From Reticulascus tulasneorum (lineage: Eukaryota; Ascomycota; Sordariomycetes; Glomerellales; Reticulascaceae): a stretch of DNA of 64,000 bases. The notes below the pieces were generated by a model that ran no database searches, had not been told where the DNA came from, and saw only the letters and a list, made by a program, of their open reading frames with translations. The stretch lies in NCBI GenBank assembly GCA_001557505.1, contig LSAX01000006.1, forward strand, positions 3,348,001-3,412,000. The letters are read 5' to 3'. Below, piece by piece: positions 10,252-23,299 of this stretch. The position numbers and the translations under genes were made by a program. The stretch's first letter is position 1, and each line of letters begins with the position of its first letter.

Positions 10252-11813
10252 TCATACTCTATCCGAGTTCTCCCGAATATCCTCTCCTCGGTCTTCAATT
10301 TCGTCTACATCCGAATCCGTGATACCCGTGAGCTTCGTCACAATACTCGCAGCGAAAAGATCACCACTGACATTAACCATGGTCCGGAACCTGTCGATGA
10401 ACCAATCAATCGCAACAACCACAGCGTACATGCCAGTAATAGGAACGTTTACGGCGTTGGCAATCATGACAGTCAGGACAAGAGACGAGCTGGGAATTGG
10501 TGTTGTTCCGATTGATGCCAGAGTGGCAAGAACGAAGACGATGATGTAGTCAGCCGCATTGAGAGTGATGCCATTGGTCTCGGCCAGGAAGACAACAACG
10601 ATGGGGAAGTAGATTGCAGTTCTGTCCCGTCCAGTCAGCTAAACATTCTGGTAAAACTTCTCACGGATGGGAGCTTACCCGTCCATGTTGACCAGAGTCC
10701 CGAGAGGAATGGCAAACTTGGTGACGGTATTGGGAATGCCACGCTCCTTGCAACATCTTAATGTTACGGGCATAGTGGCCGCTGAAGAAGCCGAACCCCA
10801 GGCCGTCGTCCAAGCAGGCGAACACTTGAACCAGTATGAATACGGGTTCTTTCGGACAATGACAAAATATATGACCGGGAGGATGATGAATAGGTGGAGC
10901 GTCATGCCCGCAATCGAAGACCCAATCAAGATACCCAGGTTCCGACCGATCTCCTCCAGCTTCAGCTTGAACATATTGGGCAAAATGAGGAAGAAAACAC
11001 CGACGGGGGCAAGCTTAATAAGGAAGTTGATAATGACTATGACAATCTTCTCGATTTCTCGGATTGCCTTCATGAGCGAGGACGTTTTGCCGTCGATGAG
11101 ATAACCGATGACAATGGCTGTCATGAGGACAGCAAGCAGACTATCGGTGGCAAGTGCGTTAACGATGTTGGCAGGGACGAAAGAGTTAAACAGTTCGACG
11201 ACAACCGCGGGAATGTCCATCTTGGATCTGTCCGCAATGAGTTTCTGATCACTCTCAGAAGACACTTCGAGACTCTCGTCCGATGCTTTGGTCATGAGCG
11301 TTCGCCAGAGCAGCGAAGTCAGGAGGACGCTGTGGGTGATGGAGATCAAGGTGGTTGCTAAGTAATATCCAACCGTCCAGCGAGCTAGAATAGCACCGCC
11401 ACCTGTCATATCTTTCAAGTTCTGGATCGCAAGGATCATAGCGCAAACAATCAGAGGCAAGACTGGGACACTTTAGCCAAGATATCCTCATTCGGACTTA
11501 AACGGCATCCACACATACCAATTGCTCTCAGGCACCGAAGCCAGAGCTGTCCCGGAATTGCGAGTAAGGTTGGCGCAGCAGGGGGGATGTCTTCAACCGT
11601 CGACGTTACGATCAGACCGATAGCAATGGCGAGGATGGCTGCGCTGATGATTTGCAGAGCCGAACCTGGCTCCTTGAAACTCTTCCACATACGCTGCGGT
11701 ATGGACTTCTTCTCTTCGTATCCTTCGCCGGTAGCCACTGTAGTTTGCTCCTGGACTTGCTCCAAAGAGGAGCCCTCCTTAAGTGCCTTATCGTTTTGCG
11801 CCATGGCTGCCAT
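10252..11813 (-). CDS. Dicarboxylate/amino acid:cation symporter (DAACS/SDF family)
   Basis: Plasma-membrane secondary transporter of the glutamate/dicarboxylate symporter fold. Exons: 11813-11519, 11462-10679 and 10621-10252; introns of 56 and 57 bases; total divisible by three, 482 aa. Family hallmarks: GQLWLRCLRAI|VLPLIVCAMIL, the serine-rich re-entrant hairpin region TTAWGSASSAATMPVTL, the substrate/cation motif NMDG|TAIYFP formed across intron 2, and a second hairpin IGTTPIPSSSLVL. The C-terminus ends with VNVSGDLFAASIVTKLTGI and an acidic tail. The start could be 11813 or the in-frame Met at 11804. All key motifs are present, so it is likely functional. Whether it carries glutamate, aspartate or C4 acids cannot be decided. 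Confidence 0.92.
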
Positions 11814-14337
11814 CTTAGCGAGGATTCTTCTCTGCAAGGCCGACGGAAGAAATGAAAGTTTGGCTCAAGAAGAAAACGATACCAATACAAGAGTGAAGTC
11901 GCAAAGGGCGATTGACGTATAAGAAGAGGGGCCAGAAGCCCGGGTCCTGGGAGGCGGGTTATAACCATGATATAAGAGGTGGTGTAGTTGTGTGGCGCAC
12001 TGGTTTGATTCCACAATATGCCCCAGACTCCATCCCATGGCAACTAATGGCCGACCGAATGATATCAGCAGCCGAGGGTATATCACCATCCAAGACATTG
12101 GCGTCTTTCACTTTAAAGGAAGGTCGTTCAGTCCATGTTCGCATCCCAGCCAGAAACCACAATCAGTTGGGCGGCCGCCGATCCTTCGCCCAGACTATTG
12201 GTAACGGGGGAGTGAAATGAATGTGTGTTTAATGGGCAGATGGGGACTTTACTGAATAATGGACAAGGTTTGGGCAATACGACGTGATGCTTGGGGGTGG
12301 AGCACTTGGGGTCGCCGATGCTTGGCTTGCTGTATGGGTTGTCCATCTCTGGCATGAAATCGCCCATCTCTCTTTCTTATCGCCGTTATCACTTTGCTGT
12401 TTCTATGAGCCAGATCTCTATCGAATCTTAGAGCCTTTTCTTCTCAAAGCATTTGGTGGGCTGTTTATGACGCTTGGTTTGAAGACAGCGGGTGGACACA
12501 TTCCACTCAGCGCAAACCCCATCGAAGACTCGAGCCCCCAGCATTAATGGATGATAGCTTCGCCAAGCAATCGCACTAACTGTCATAGCCACCAGCGGGG
12601 TAACTCCAAGGGACTGCGGCCAGATACCTCGCTTTTCTGTGCGACCCGGGGCTTGATTGCGGTCATGAGACGGATGGGGTGCTGTGCCGAGCCCGCCGAG
12701 CCTCTCGGCATCTTAGAAGTTGGTGGAGGCGAACTGAGCGTGAGAGATAACGAAGCTATTGGCCGCAAGGCTATTGGCTCAATGGCAAGATATCCATTGC
12801 TGGCACTAGTGGTAAATGGGCCAGATTTAGCGTCATGAGCAATGTTATCGGACCTTTGCACAGACTGAAGTCGGGTCGTAGGCAAGTCTGTGACACTAGC
12901 CAGCGAACTTCAGAAGACGCTAGGGAAGGACAGATTATGTCATCCTAATTACCTATTATATCACCAATACCATGCGACTTTTGAAAGTCTCGGCAAGAGA
13001 AAGCTCAGCTGTTCCCCGTCAAGAAGAAGTGATCGTGCGTGACCGGGTGACAAAGCTAAGTAAAGTGGAGTCTAATTAGTGGACAGGGAAAATCGTGCAC
13101 TCCTTCACAGGCCGAAATGCACAATGAAGCCCTATATCAACGATCCTGGCTGTCCATATAGAACCAATTCTAAAGATTGAAAGCGCACGACGACGAGTAG
13201 ACGAAGAGCCATTCGTGCTAGCCAAGGCACACCATTACATGCATCACTCGCGAGAGATTAAACTCGAGCAATTACTATAGACACAAATCTTAACATAAGC
13301 TTCTGACAAAACAACCTTCGCAGATGAATGGCTCATGCGGGTTCGCCCCCGACTTGCAGAACCACTGCTGCTCAGCCGCATTTACGAATCTCTATCGTAA
13401 ACATTTTTACAGGTACACAAAGCTCTCTCCCCAACACTCTCAACACTCTCTTGTCAACACGCTTGGCAGGGCACACAGGTCTCTGGCCGACACTCTTGCT
13501 GGCGCAAGTACGCCTCTCGTGCACACTCTCCCATCAACACTCGCTCGTCGACACTCTCGCCCACATTATCCTCCAAACCCAGTAATTAAAACTTATTATC
13601 CTTTGCTTAAACATAGACTAACATAAAACTTAAATATGGCTTATAATGCTGAACGTATATAAGTACCATCGTTTCAAACCGCGAGCATAATATCATCGTC
13701 GTCGTCATAAAGCTAGTAAACTTTAGTCCCAGCCGCTTTCCAAGCTTAATATACTACGTCCAAACTTCATAGGTAGACATTTATTTGCCTTATTTACCAA
13801 AATCTTCAAATGTTTCGAACTACCTATAAAAATAGTCCAACGATACGAAATAACTCTATTAAACAATCCCTTCAGTCCTATTTCTATTGTTGAGGATTTT
13901 ATTAAGTCCGGTCAAGATATAGCTAATGAATACTTGATATTAAATAACTTCTCTAGAATTCTAATATTATCAACTTCGAATGCTGCACCGTAAGTACAGC
14001 AACCCGCCGTCTCACGATGTACTGGTCAGGGTGTGGTCTGCCCTGCTGAAAATTGAGGCCTAAGTAGGCTACAAAAAAATGGCAGCCCAGATAGCGACAC
14101 GGACAATATCACTGAAATACATCTTTGCAGTAATGTTAGCCTTCAGACAACATTCGGTGGGGTGTGCATAGTGAGCTGCACCTTGACGCGGGCGAAAATT
14201 AGAGGTCACTATCGTGAGTTGCTATTCGCTACAATTCGTATCTCCGCCCCTGCCGAGGTCAGCTTCGTTTCCGTGTGCGTCCTGTGGCTTGGCTTCCAAT
14301 AATTAGCCCGCAGCGAGGTGCGTTCACTAGTGTCACC
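11814..14337. other. Long intergenic region, partly AT-rich
   Basis: About 2.5 kb with no supported gene. It should hold the promoters of the flanking divergent genes. AT-rich from about 13580 to 14130, possibly decayed repeat, but no element ends were found. A repetitive CT/AC-rich block is listed separately. Confidence 0.5.
13431..13565. repeat. Degenerate ACACTCTC-rich block
   Basis: The octamer-like word ACACTCT(C) recurs many times within about 130 bp (CAACACTCTCAACACTCTC, GACACTCTTG, CACACTCTCCC, GACACTCTCGC). Spacing is irregular. Open frames through it have repetitive composition and are not considered genes. Confidence 0.55.
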
Positions 14338-16306
14338 ATGGGGCAGAGTGCAGCTCCGCAGCCTTACTCCAGGAACTGGCCCGACATTATTTTCTTCTTT
14401 TCTTCTTCTTCAATACAAGGCTTAATTTATGTCCATCTGTTCTCGACTGAACATAGTTTCATTAATCCGTACGATAACCACATTGTTTTATCGTACAAAG
14501 AAGCTGCCGTCGCGTCTATACCGGAAGTCCCCTGGTTAGTTGACAAAGTGCGCAGAATCGTATCCCACCCGCACCTCCAGTGAGACTCTCTGGACCAGTA
14601 GCTCTTTCAACTTCGTACCTATGGCATGCTTAGATGTCTCCTCCAATACTTTTCGGACCTACACCAGAGTATCCACAACTAAAGAGACGAGGGCCCAATT
14701 CTGGGATGCTAGAGCTGCGGGAAGCCAAAGCCATGTCCTCGACGACGCTGCTTTGAGAGCAAGGCTGGCAACTTTGGTATGCTGATGCCGCGCTTACCGG
14801 CTGGAATCAGATGTCAGAGGTTTGGGTCATATTTGGCTGACCTCAGTTCTAGACCTCGTTTTGGGAAAGTGATGTGAGCAAAGAAGAAGTTGGAGGCGCT
14901 GAATCGAAGTTTGTCCTCATGTGAGTCTTCTTTCTTGATATCATTGGGATGAAGCGTCGGAGAATTCTTGTTGATAGTCTTCAGAACACTGGCCGGAAGC
15001 CCTTCAAAGGCGGACGATCCATTACAGATCCGTCCGGATACCCTACAAGTACTCATAGATGTCGCCGGGTTTTGCAAACATGCAACAAGGAAATTCCTCG
15101 CCACACAAATACCCAACACCTCGTTTTACTTACAGTACAGCGATGATGAGGAGAGGCCTACATCTATGAGTCAGTCCCAGATTCATTATTGTCTCAGCGT
15201 GTAGGAAACTGCTAACTTGTTTTCTCGGCACAAGCTGTGCTCTTTCGCTGCCCGAAAAACAGCAACTGTCTTCTTGGCTGCATACGAATTCAGTTCTCCT
15301 CTCTAAACTGTCTGGCTTTCCTCAGCAGCCGTTATGCTGATGATGTTCAAGATGTGCGGTTGCGCTGCTTGACGGATGCCCACTTGTTAAAAGAGCACCC
15401 GTTATACCTACTGTCATTCATCTACGAGCACCGCTACCAACGATGGTCGGATTGGTTCGCCGAACTCTGGAAAGAGGTCGTCGAGATAGAGACCTTGACA
15501 AACACGACACGGCCGCAGTGGAAATTGCAAGACGTCGATGCAGCTCGCCTCCAGTCTCTGTCTAGTGCCGACAATCTGCTCAACCAACTTCACTCGACCC
15601 ATTCGGAGCTATGCCACACGCATACAATCATGTCCTTTGCAGCCAAATTTGCTAAATTTTGTTTTGATGTCGTAGCTGAAACTGAAAACAGGCGCCAAAA
15701 TCTCGGGTTCGCCCCTTTGTCGATGCGCCGCAGATCCGGCTTGGAAGAATCCTTGAATTCTACGCTGGTCCGATGTGATGCGACAACCAGCCGACTTATC
15801 GAGGTGAAGGATAGGTTGATGGGTCAGATTACCGTGGTATGTTGCTTGTGATCCTCCATGACCCGGGTCCGATCTCGAAGCTCACCGTTCGGCAGTCATA
15901 CAACCTTATCGCTCAGAAGAACAGCAAGATCAACCTCGCCGTCGCCCAGTTGCAAATTCATGATAGTCGGACAGTGAAAGGTATCGCTGTTCTAACGCTA
16001 CTCTTCCTTCCGTCCACGCTGGTCGCAGTATGTGTTCATGCGTCTTTTTGTTTTGTTCAGGGCCCCCCTGCCCTTGACGAGATGTAGACTCGCCGATAGA
16101 CTAACAAAGTGCAGACACTCTGGACGACAAATCTGTTCAAACTCGAGGGTGATACAAACTGGCGCGTATACCTAGTAACATCCATACTCTTGACTCTGGT
16201 TGTATTCCTCTGCTGGTGGGTCTACGTCCGGTTATCTCGCAGGCGTCAAGATATGCATGCGCCTGCCCATTTCACGATCGACAGTCTTAATCTGTCAGCC
16301 ATATAA
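14338..16306 (+). CDS. CorA-like (Mg2+ transporter-type) membrane protein; 5' exons uncertain
   Basis: Fungal CorA-like protein. The 3' half is firm: exon 15237-15836, intron 59 bases, exon 15896-16027, intron 87 bases, exon 16115-16306. It shows HPLYLLSFIYEHRYQRW, a long helical domain, SYNLIAQKNSKINLAVAQL, and two transmembrane helices in GIAVLTLLFLPSTLVA|TLWTT and YLVTSILLTLVVFLCWWVYV. The canonical GMN loop is not seen, as usual in this fungal subfamily. Upstream exons likely include about 14600-14776, 14853-14920 and 14985-15198 (introns of 76 and 64 bases, in phase). I could not find an in-frame junction between 15198 and 15237, nor settle the first exon; ATG 14338 is a guess. Either splicing there is atypical or the 5' half carries a frameshift. 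Confidence 0.65.
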
Positions 16307-17020
16307 TCTTGGAACCCCCTGGGGTCGTATTGCATCAGATTCGACGGGAGTTTCGGTTTCAATAATAACTTGCTGCATCATTTTTGGAGAGCCCTCGAAG
16401 ATCATATAAGTGAAGATAAGCACGCGGCTCGGTCTCGTGGCCCTTGGGAATTGCACCAGACGATAAGCAATATGAGACATCTTGTACTTAAAGAGAGAGG
16501 CTCAGCTAGAGCAGCATGCTTTTCCAGTCTCATAAGACAGATACTTCACACATTCAAACGAGCACTCTTGCAAATGCAACGAAACTCATTTGGCCTCTCA
16601 TAGATGAAGCTGTTCCTCGACATTTGACGGCAATCATTCACGTGAATCAATGGCATTCTTGTGGTTCTGGTCTTCCCCGCATTTCAGACGTTTGCCGTTG
16701 TGCTGCTGGAGGCTGTCGGCAGATCTATGATTGGCCAGGAATAAGCGGTCGGTTCAAGCCTGGCTCAAGGCAAGCCGCCTTTCTAACCTGTATTAAGCCA
16801 AATTAACATCTCTGATGTCAGGTTTGGGAGGACGGCGCTAGTTTTGTGTCCCGTGTCGGCTACATCGGGGAGAAGTCGGTGATCTGGGGGGGATTTGAAT
16901 CACCAGAATGAATCCTCTGGTTTCATCTTGAATCCTATTTTATTCCGACAAACTTCAACAGTTGTCTTGATCTATTGCGCGAGAGGTTCAACCCTTAATC
17001 GTCGAGAGCTCATCATCATC
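16307..17020. other. Intergenic, promoter side of the P450 gene
   Basis: No gene recognised. The P450 frame is open upstream to an ATG at 16895, but the extra N-terminus is not P450-like. Confidence 0.5.
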
Positions 17021-18766
17021 ATGGCTGGGGCACTAGATAGTAAGGATCACGGCATCGTGGCCACGGTCATCCAAGATGTTACTGAACACTGGAAGCTCAT
17101 ACTCCCTCTCTTCTTTACCGCCTATCTCCTCTACACCCGATATGCTTCGCCTCTTCGTCGGTATCCTGGTCCTCTTATGGCGTCTGTGACGAGGCTTTGG
17201 AAGCTCTTCTCGACCTTATCCGGCCGTACTCATCTTCATCATATCGCTCTGCACGAGAAGTACGGACCTGTGGTCCGCATAGCTCCCGACGAGGTTTCCA
17301 TCTCCTCCCCGGAAGCAGCGCGCCTTGTCTTGAGTGCCGGGAAGCGCTTCTACAAGACCGATTTCTATGCAGTCTTTCCTCCGCCTGAGAATCCAGATAT
17401 CTTCACCGAGATCAGAGAAGACAAGCATGCACTCAAAAAGAAGGTTGCGAACATCCCATATAGCATGGCAGCAATGCAACAACTTAGTCCGTTCATTGAC
17501 GATACGATTGAAGTGCTGATGAAGAAACTGGATGCATTTGCAGCTCCTAGTCAGGGCGGGTACGAGGACCCTCTGAAGAAGCGAGAGGCCGGCGGTCCAG
17601 CGGTGGATCTCGGTGCGTGGCTACACTACTTTGCATTCGATGTCTTGGGCGAAGTAGCCTTTTCACGCAGTTTTGGCTTCTTGGCTGAAGGGAAGGATGT
17701 TGAAGACGCGATTCGCACAATTGACAATTCCCAGATGTACAATGGTGCTGTGGGTCAGATGCCTTGGCTAGATCATATCTTGCGTCGAAACCCACTCTGG
17801 AAGCTCATTCCGGCACTGAACACCAAGAATGCGCCTATAACCAGAATAGCCCTGAGCGAATTAGGCCGCAGAAGACCTTTTGACAAGGAGAGTGAGGGAA
17901 AGCTTAGGAATGAAGATGGGAGGCAGGACCTGTTGGCAAGTCTGATCAAGGGACACCTTAAAGATCCGGAAAGGTTTTCCGAAGGCGATGTCTTCGCCGT
18001 TGCTCACGGTGCTATGTAAGTTGCAGCTTGCTGACGAACTGTGTATACCGCACAGAGCTGACATTACCTGCAGCTTCGCCGGGTCTGACTCCACCGCATC
18101 CACCATGCAGTCTTTCTTCTGGCACGCCCTGTCTGACATGCGCATATACCAGGCCTTGGTGCAAGAAATCCTGCATGCGGTCCAAGATGGCACAGTTCCA
18201 GCGCATGGCAACATATCCTGGACGGAAGCCCAGTCTCTACCCTACTTCCAGGCATGCTTGAAAGAAGCAATGCGGAAGCGGCCGGCTGTGGGTTTGAATA
18301 TCACCCGTTATGTGCCTCCTGAGGGAGCGGAGTTGGATGGGCATTTCTTCCCCGGCGGGACCAGAATTGCCGTCAATGGCTGGGTCCTCCATCTGGACAA
18401 GAAGACTTTTGGAGACGATGCGAAGGACTTCCGACCTGAGAGATGGCTAGAGGATCCCGAGGTTGCGAAGAGAATGGAGAGATATATGTTCCAGGTGAGT
18501 TTGCAACACAGTCTATATAACCCAGCGGCATGAAGGTCGACAAAAGCTGACTGACGCGTGCTTGCGCTCAATAGTTCGGCGGAGGAAGTCATGTGTGCAT
18601 CGGTCGAAACCTTGCGCTACTCGAGATCAACAAAGTCGTTCCCCGACTCTTGAGGGATTTTGAGTTCGAGCTTGTGCGCCCTGATCAGCCACTTAAGGCA
18701 TTTGCAACGTTCTTTGTTGTGCAGGAGGGTTTGGAAGTGTACATCAAGAAACGGCAATTGGGGTAG
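17021..18766 (+). CDS. Cytochrome P450 monooxygenase, complete
   Basis: ER-anchored heme-thiolate monooxygenase. Exons: 17021-18015, 18074-18494 and 18575-18766; introns of 58 and 80 bases; 535 aa. The start at 17021 places one membrane anchor (LILPLFFTAYLLY) in the first 45 residues, followed by the proline hinge YPGPL. Conserved elements: I-helix FAGSDSTAS (formed across intron 1), K-helix ExxR as KEAMR, PERF-type FRPERW, and the heme loop FGGGSHVCIGRNLA with its axial Cys. The sequence style (RIAPDEVSISSPEA, TEIREDKHA, NIPYSMAAM) resembles the pisatin-demethylase/benzoate-hydroxylase-like fungal group; this is family resemblance only and the substrate is unknown. No polyketide, peptide or terpene core gene is nearby. 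Confidence 0.93.
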
Positions 18767-19046
18767 AACGGTTAAGAGCAATCTGAATATGGTCTGGCTA
18801 GGGTCTTGGATTTCATTCCATTTACGTGTATCTTTTAGTATATCCGAATGCTCATTGAATGAATAATGAAAACTCCAGTTTGCAAGATCTCCAAGTCAGA
18901 GTCAGTTAACTCATTTTATTGTGAAGCTCATCACTGCCTGGCAAAGATTTGCGCAGCCAAGTCTGTGCGATGCGGGCAATGCGCATTCTTCAAGGCTTAG
19001 ATTCTATGCACTGTCGTGATCGTATTCTGTTTTCGGAACCCATTTA

Positions 19047-20164
19047 TCAGAATCTCTCCAGTCTGTCACTGGTGAGTCCCGCTCTTCCAGGATTCTTCAT
19101 GCCGGCTTCGAGTTGTCTTTGATATGACACGTTGCGCAGCCTCTCATATTCTGCAGGTGTTAAGTGCAACTTCGTGTAAGATGTTAGCATGTTCCTACAG
19201 TAATACATTGTAAACACCAAAAACAGCTTGTACTCACGTAAATTTCGATTCCTATCGCATGGATGGCTAACGCTAGCCATAGAGCCATGCCGAATGATAT
19301 TCCAAGAGCTGCCGCCACCTCGGCACTAGACTCGCCGTCAATATTTGCTGATACGAGAGACCACTGATTGGAATTCTCGCCAGAGAAGTACGGTGCACAG
19401 TCAGGGAATAGTTTCAGGGTTCTGTTGGGACTCCCAACCATGGATTCGAGCTGCGCACATGGCCGAGCGGCATAGTAGTCTCCCGTTGAACTGATCACGA
19501 GAGTGGCGATAAACATGATTGGGCGATTGGTGATGATGGCTCCAGCCTAACGTTGTTAGGATTCAGGCGCAGGAGCTCCATGGGGTTCACAATAACTTAC
19601 ATAGAACCAAGCTCGAAGCATCCAAGCTCGGTGCTGCTCAATTTGGAGCCTTTTGATGTTGATATATGCCAATGCAAGGGACACCATAAACATTATAGAC
19701 ATAAGTCCCACAACGACTTGGGTATCTAGGCCACCACCAAACGCATGCCGCGCAATCATGATTGCCCCAACTGCACCCAGTACCGACAAAAGTATGACAA
19801 GGTATCCATTGATCCTATGGAACAAAATGGCCTTGTGCCGAATGGCAGGCACAAACTGGAAGCAAACTAGAAAAGAAGCCGGCAATATACAGCCGAGATG
19901 AAGGATTATACCAACTCTTTCATGCCCCATACGGTAGAAGTAACACTCTCCAGGAGCTGCGTGGTCGGTTGCACCATTCCCCGGGCCGCAGAAGATGCCG
20001 TTGATATTGAGATATTGAAGGCGTGCGAGGGTAAATCCCATAAGAGCACCAATAAATATGAAGGCCAGTACAAAATTGTAGCCTTTGGCAAAGCCAAGGG
20101 GGTTGTAGAGCTTTCGAACCGTGGCCACGAAGCCGTTGGCAGGGGGTCGTGTTGACTTGGCCAT
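19047..20164 (-). CDS. DUF2306 multi-pass membrane protein
   Basis: Exons: 20164-19601, 19546-19238 and 19169-19047; introns of 54 and 68 bases; 331 aa. About seven hydrophobic helices. Family landmarks: NPLGFAKGYNF near the N-terminus, HRINGYLVILLSVLGAVGA, HRAWMLRAWFY, and a C-terminal tail LTPAEYERLR-VSYQRQLEAG. The last acceptor is CACGAAG, preceded by a GCTAAC branch site; the nearer TGTAG would break the frame. Function of DUF2306 proteins is not established. It converges with the P450 gene (280 bases between stops). The start at 20164 is the first in-frame ATG. Confidence 0.88.
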
Positions 20165-21343
20165 AATGCAACTCGGAAGTGCGATCGATTGCCAAAGATG
20201 TGTGATAGGAGATACAGTCGGGAGTTGAGATATGACCTATCTCTCGCTCAGGGGCTGGTAATGGTATAGAATATCAGTGCAGTGCTAAGCAACAGGCCAG
20301 CTTTCATCTTCAACTTCCAAGGCACATCATCAATATATAGACGATTATGTCGATCCCCATCCATCGCAGAGAGCTGGTCAAATGGAATCCGTCTTTGTCA
20401 GTCGGGGTCCGCGTTTGAGAGGACCGTGGCAACGCAACCATTGTATCAGAGGCGCATAGTGCGGCCTCCAATCTGTATTAGTGAAGTTTGATGGCATCAT
20501 CACAGTTCACAGTGCTCTAAATTGTGCCCTATGGCGGGTCGCATTGTTGAGCAGATTCACTGCGCCACGTTCGAACAAGACTTTCTCGATTCAAAGATGA
20601 CGACCAATAGAACGTGCTTGCTTGACGTATGAGGAGGGACATTCGAAGACGATAATTGGAAGATCGGGATGGTGGATGCGCGGACACAGATCAATCGGGA
20701 TCCCAAGACCCGGCTCAGATTAAGAGCTGACATTGCCCGCGCGAAATGCTTCTAAAGGCGGAATAGCGGCCAGGCTCTAATTGGACCTCAAGGTCACTTA
20801 GCTTCGAACGGCGTAAGCCCCACTGAATATCCTCTCACTAATAGTTTGACCGGCCTTTACACGCGAATTGGCCGCGACAATCCTGTCGTCATCCATTTTG
20901 TTTTTTTTTGGGTGCACATTCCTCCCACCCATTCAGCGCTTCACTAATCCTGCCGCCTGGCCATGCTACTGGCGTGTCTCATACGTTCTGTAAGCTCGGT
21001 GCATTTCTCAGACGCCGAACGCTCATACCAGAGCACTGTGGTCGTCGTACTGAATCCGACGTCGACGGCCTAATCTAATATTTACGTCCCGCTCAGCCCT
21101 AGGCTCCCGTTTGGCCTTTTATCAAACGCAGCTAGTCGCCCGTCATTCCAGACTCCGCGTAGGAAAAGACCCAGGCCTAAGCCGCTGTCCGCGTGTATCG
21201 GTGTAACGACGTTCGGTCTCGCATTCACCCGAAACTCTGATGGATATTGCTCGGCTGCACCTCATCACGTTCATGCCAAATATTGCCTTGTAGTACTACC
21301 CACACCGTATTTTTTCAAGCGCCAGTCGTCGGATAGTGCCGCT
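20165..21343. other. Divergent intergenic region
   Basis: 1.2 kb between two divergent genes; no gene or RNA recognised. Contains a short T-run near 20900. Confidence 0.5.
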
Positions 21344-22985
21344 ATGGTCGGAGTTCCGGGGAGGTCTAAGGCGTGCAATACGTGCCGAAGACGGAAAAAG
21401 GGTGTGAGTCTGCGCATCTCTACTCTCTGGCTGACGACCCCCATGTCCGATGCTAACCCTTGCAGTGTGACTTCCAACGGCCTGCGTGCGGACAATGCCA
21501 GAAAGCACGCATCGAATGTTCAGGCTATGAGCGTCAAAGAATTTTCGTCAACACCGTGAGCAAGCCAGACCGTCGGACTCAACAAGCCAGCCGAACGCCG
21601 CCAGAAGTGACCTTGCCAGATTCTTTGACCCGTTCAGCCTATGAAGACAGGTATCTCGGACTGTTCTGGGATGTATATCTCCCGAATAGCAGAGCATTTA
21701 CAGAAAGTACTTTCCAGTACACAACAGGAGGATGGACAGTCGTCATCCAGGACCTTTACACCACCAACACCGAGCTTCGAAAAGCACTCTTAGCATTGTG
21801 CCTGGGCACAATCAGCACTCAAGATGGGCTGAAGTGGATGTTTGCCGAGGCCTTAAAACTGTATGTCGGTGCTCTCGGGGACATGACTACCGCATTGACG
21901 AAGTCAATGTTATCGAGGGGAGACGCCTTGATGTGTACGTCTAGAGTTCTCAGTCTGTATGAAGTGTGTATTCCTTACGCATGCATGTCCCTATATGAAC
22001 TATACCAATCAGTTCTAATTGCTATTTCAATCTTCTAGCTCTTGTTTGGCTTGAATGAAAAAGACAAGGTTGCCCAAGCGCGAAGCTGGCAAGAACACAG
22101 CCTCGGAGAGCTTGCCATGATGGTTCAACGATCTCCGGAAGCCCACACCCAAGGCCACGCTCATCAACTCTTTGTTGATGGGAGATTACACCTAGTGAGT
22201 ACAGCAAGATTCTCGAGGATACATGTTGCTGACGTCTCCCAAAGACAATCTCCTCAGTGAAGCTTAGACGACGATCAGTTCTTAACAACCCCGAGTGGAT
22301 GGAAGTTCCTTGGATGAGGAAGCCGAAGACGGTGAAAGATATGCTGATCGACATTCTGGTCGGGGTACCGGCTCATCTAGAGGATCTTGATAACATGCGG
22401 TCATCTAGCGATGCTAGGGACAAGGAGACGCTAGGACGTCAGCTTGTTGAGGACTGCTGGCGCACTGATCAGAAACTTAGGTGGTGGTCTGAATATCTCA
22501 GTCCCCAGCAGGACTTTGACGACGCTGTGACTCACCGATTTGACTGCCCCACGCAAGGAGATCTAGCCGTCGTACACATCATGACTCTGCATTGGACAAC
22601 ATGTATCCTCGTTTACAGTACCCTTCGCATGGCAGTCGGTCTCGATGAGACACTGCCCGACTACACCAATCCTCGTCGATATTGTAGGAGCATTGCAGAC
22701 GTGATGCAGATATTCTTCCAACCATCAGCAGGTACCTTTGCAAGGCACCTTGCACCGTTTCCCTTGGGAATCACCCTCTCGTATCTCATCTCTACAGAGA
22801 AAGGCTCTGATTCTGAGGAGAAACGAAAGCTGGGCAGGTTCTTTTCAATGAAGGAATGTGGAGGGATGGCTATCGGCCAATTTCTCCAGAGCATGATCAG
22901 AGATACTGGTCGCCCGGAGATGGTTGATATCGATGGTTTCGAGGCGATTAAAGCCCACGCGAGGGCTTGGTATGGGATTGACTGA
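21344..22985 (+). CDS. Zn(II)2Cys6 transcription factor
   Basis: Exons: 21344-21403, 21466-21963, 22039-22194 and 22245-22985; introns of 62, 75 and 50 bases, all phase 0; 484 aa. The zinc cluster is joined by intron 1: CNTCRRRKKG + CDFQRPACGQCQKARIEC, six cysteines with standard spacing, at the extreme N-terminus. The rest is a fungal-specific helical domain, including the stretch NPEWMEVPWMRKPKTVKDML typical of this class of regulator. Nuclear; targets unknown. It lies between the DUF2306 gene and the rhodopsin-domain gene, and could regulate either or the nearby P450, but nothing in the sequence proves that. Confidence 0.9.
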
Positions 22986-23299
22986 TTGAAATGAAGAGCT
23001 ATAACTGGCTAGGCATTAAGCCTGGTAACAGTATCAGTTTTCTGTTCTAAAGTTCGTCTGGTGAGATACTCAGTGGATGTTTATACTCACATTGCTCATT
23101 AACTGAGCTGTGTTTCAATCCTGGACAAACGTGTGTGGGCTTCCTTGCATATATGGAACTTCGAACCAGTAACTCCAAAGCCTTTCACTATCTGAAGTTA
23201 CTCGCGTTAATGGCGAGATTGATTAGAAAGCTGCTCTGCATACAACAACTCGGCAACTTGTGACCCATAAGCTACCCTCAAGTACTCCTGCAGATGCCC
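22986..23299. other. Convergent intergenic region
   Basis: About 310 bases between the 3' ends of two genes; nothing recognised. Confidence 0.5.

Noticed and set aside
10065..10298. Open frame overlapping the end of the symporter gene, read as a C-terminal extension
   Set aside because: It is in a different frame; the symporter frame ends naturally at 10252 after its acidic tail.
13324..13626. Two overlapping plus-strand ORFs of 85-100 aa
   Set aside because: They owe their openness to the ACACTCTC repeats and have no domain or start context.
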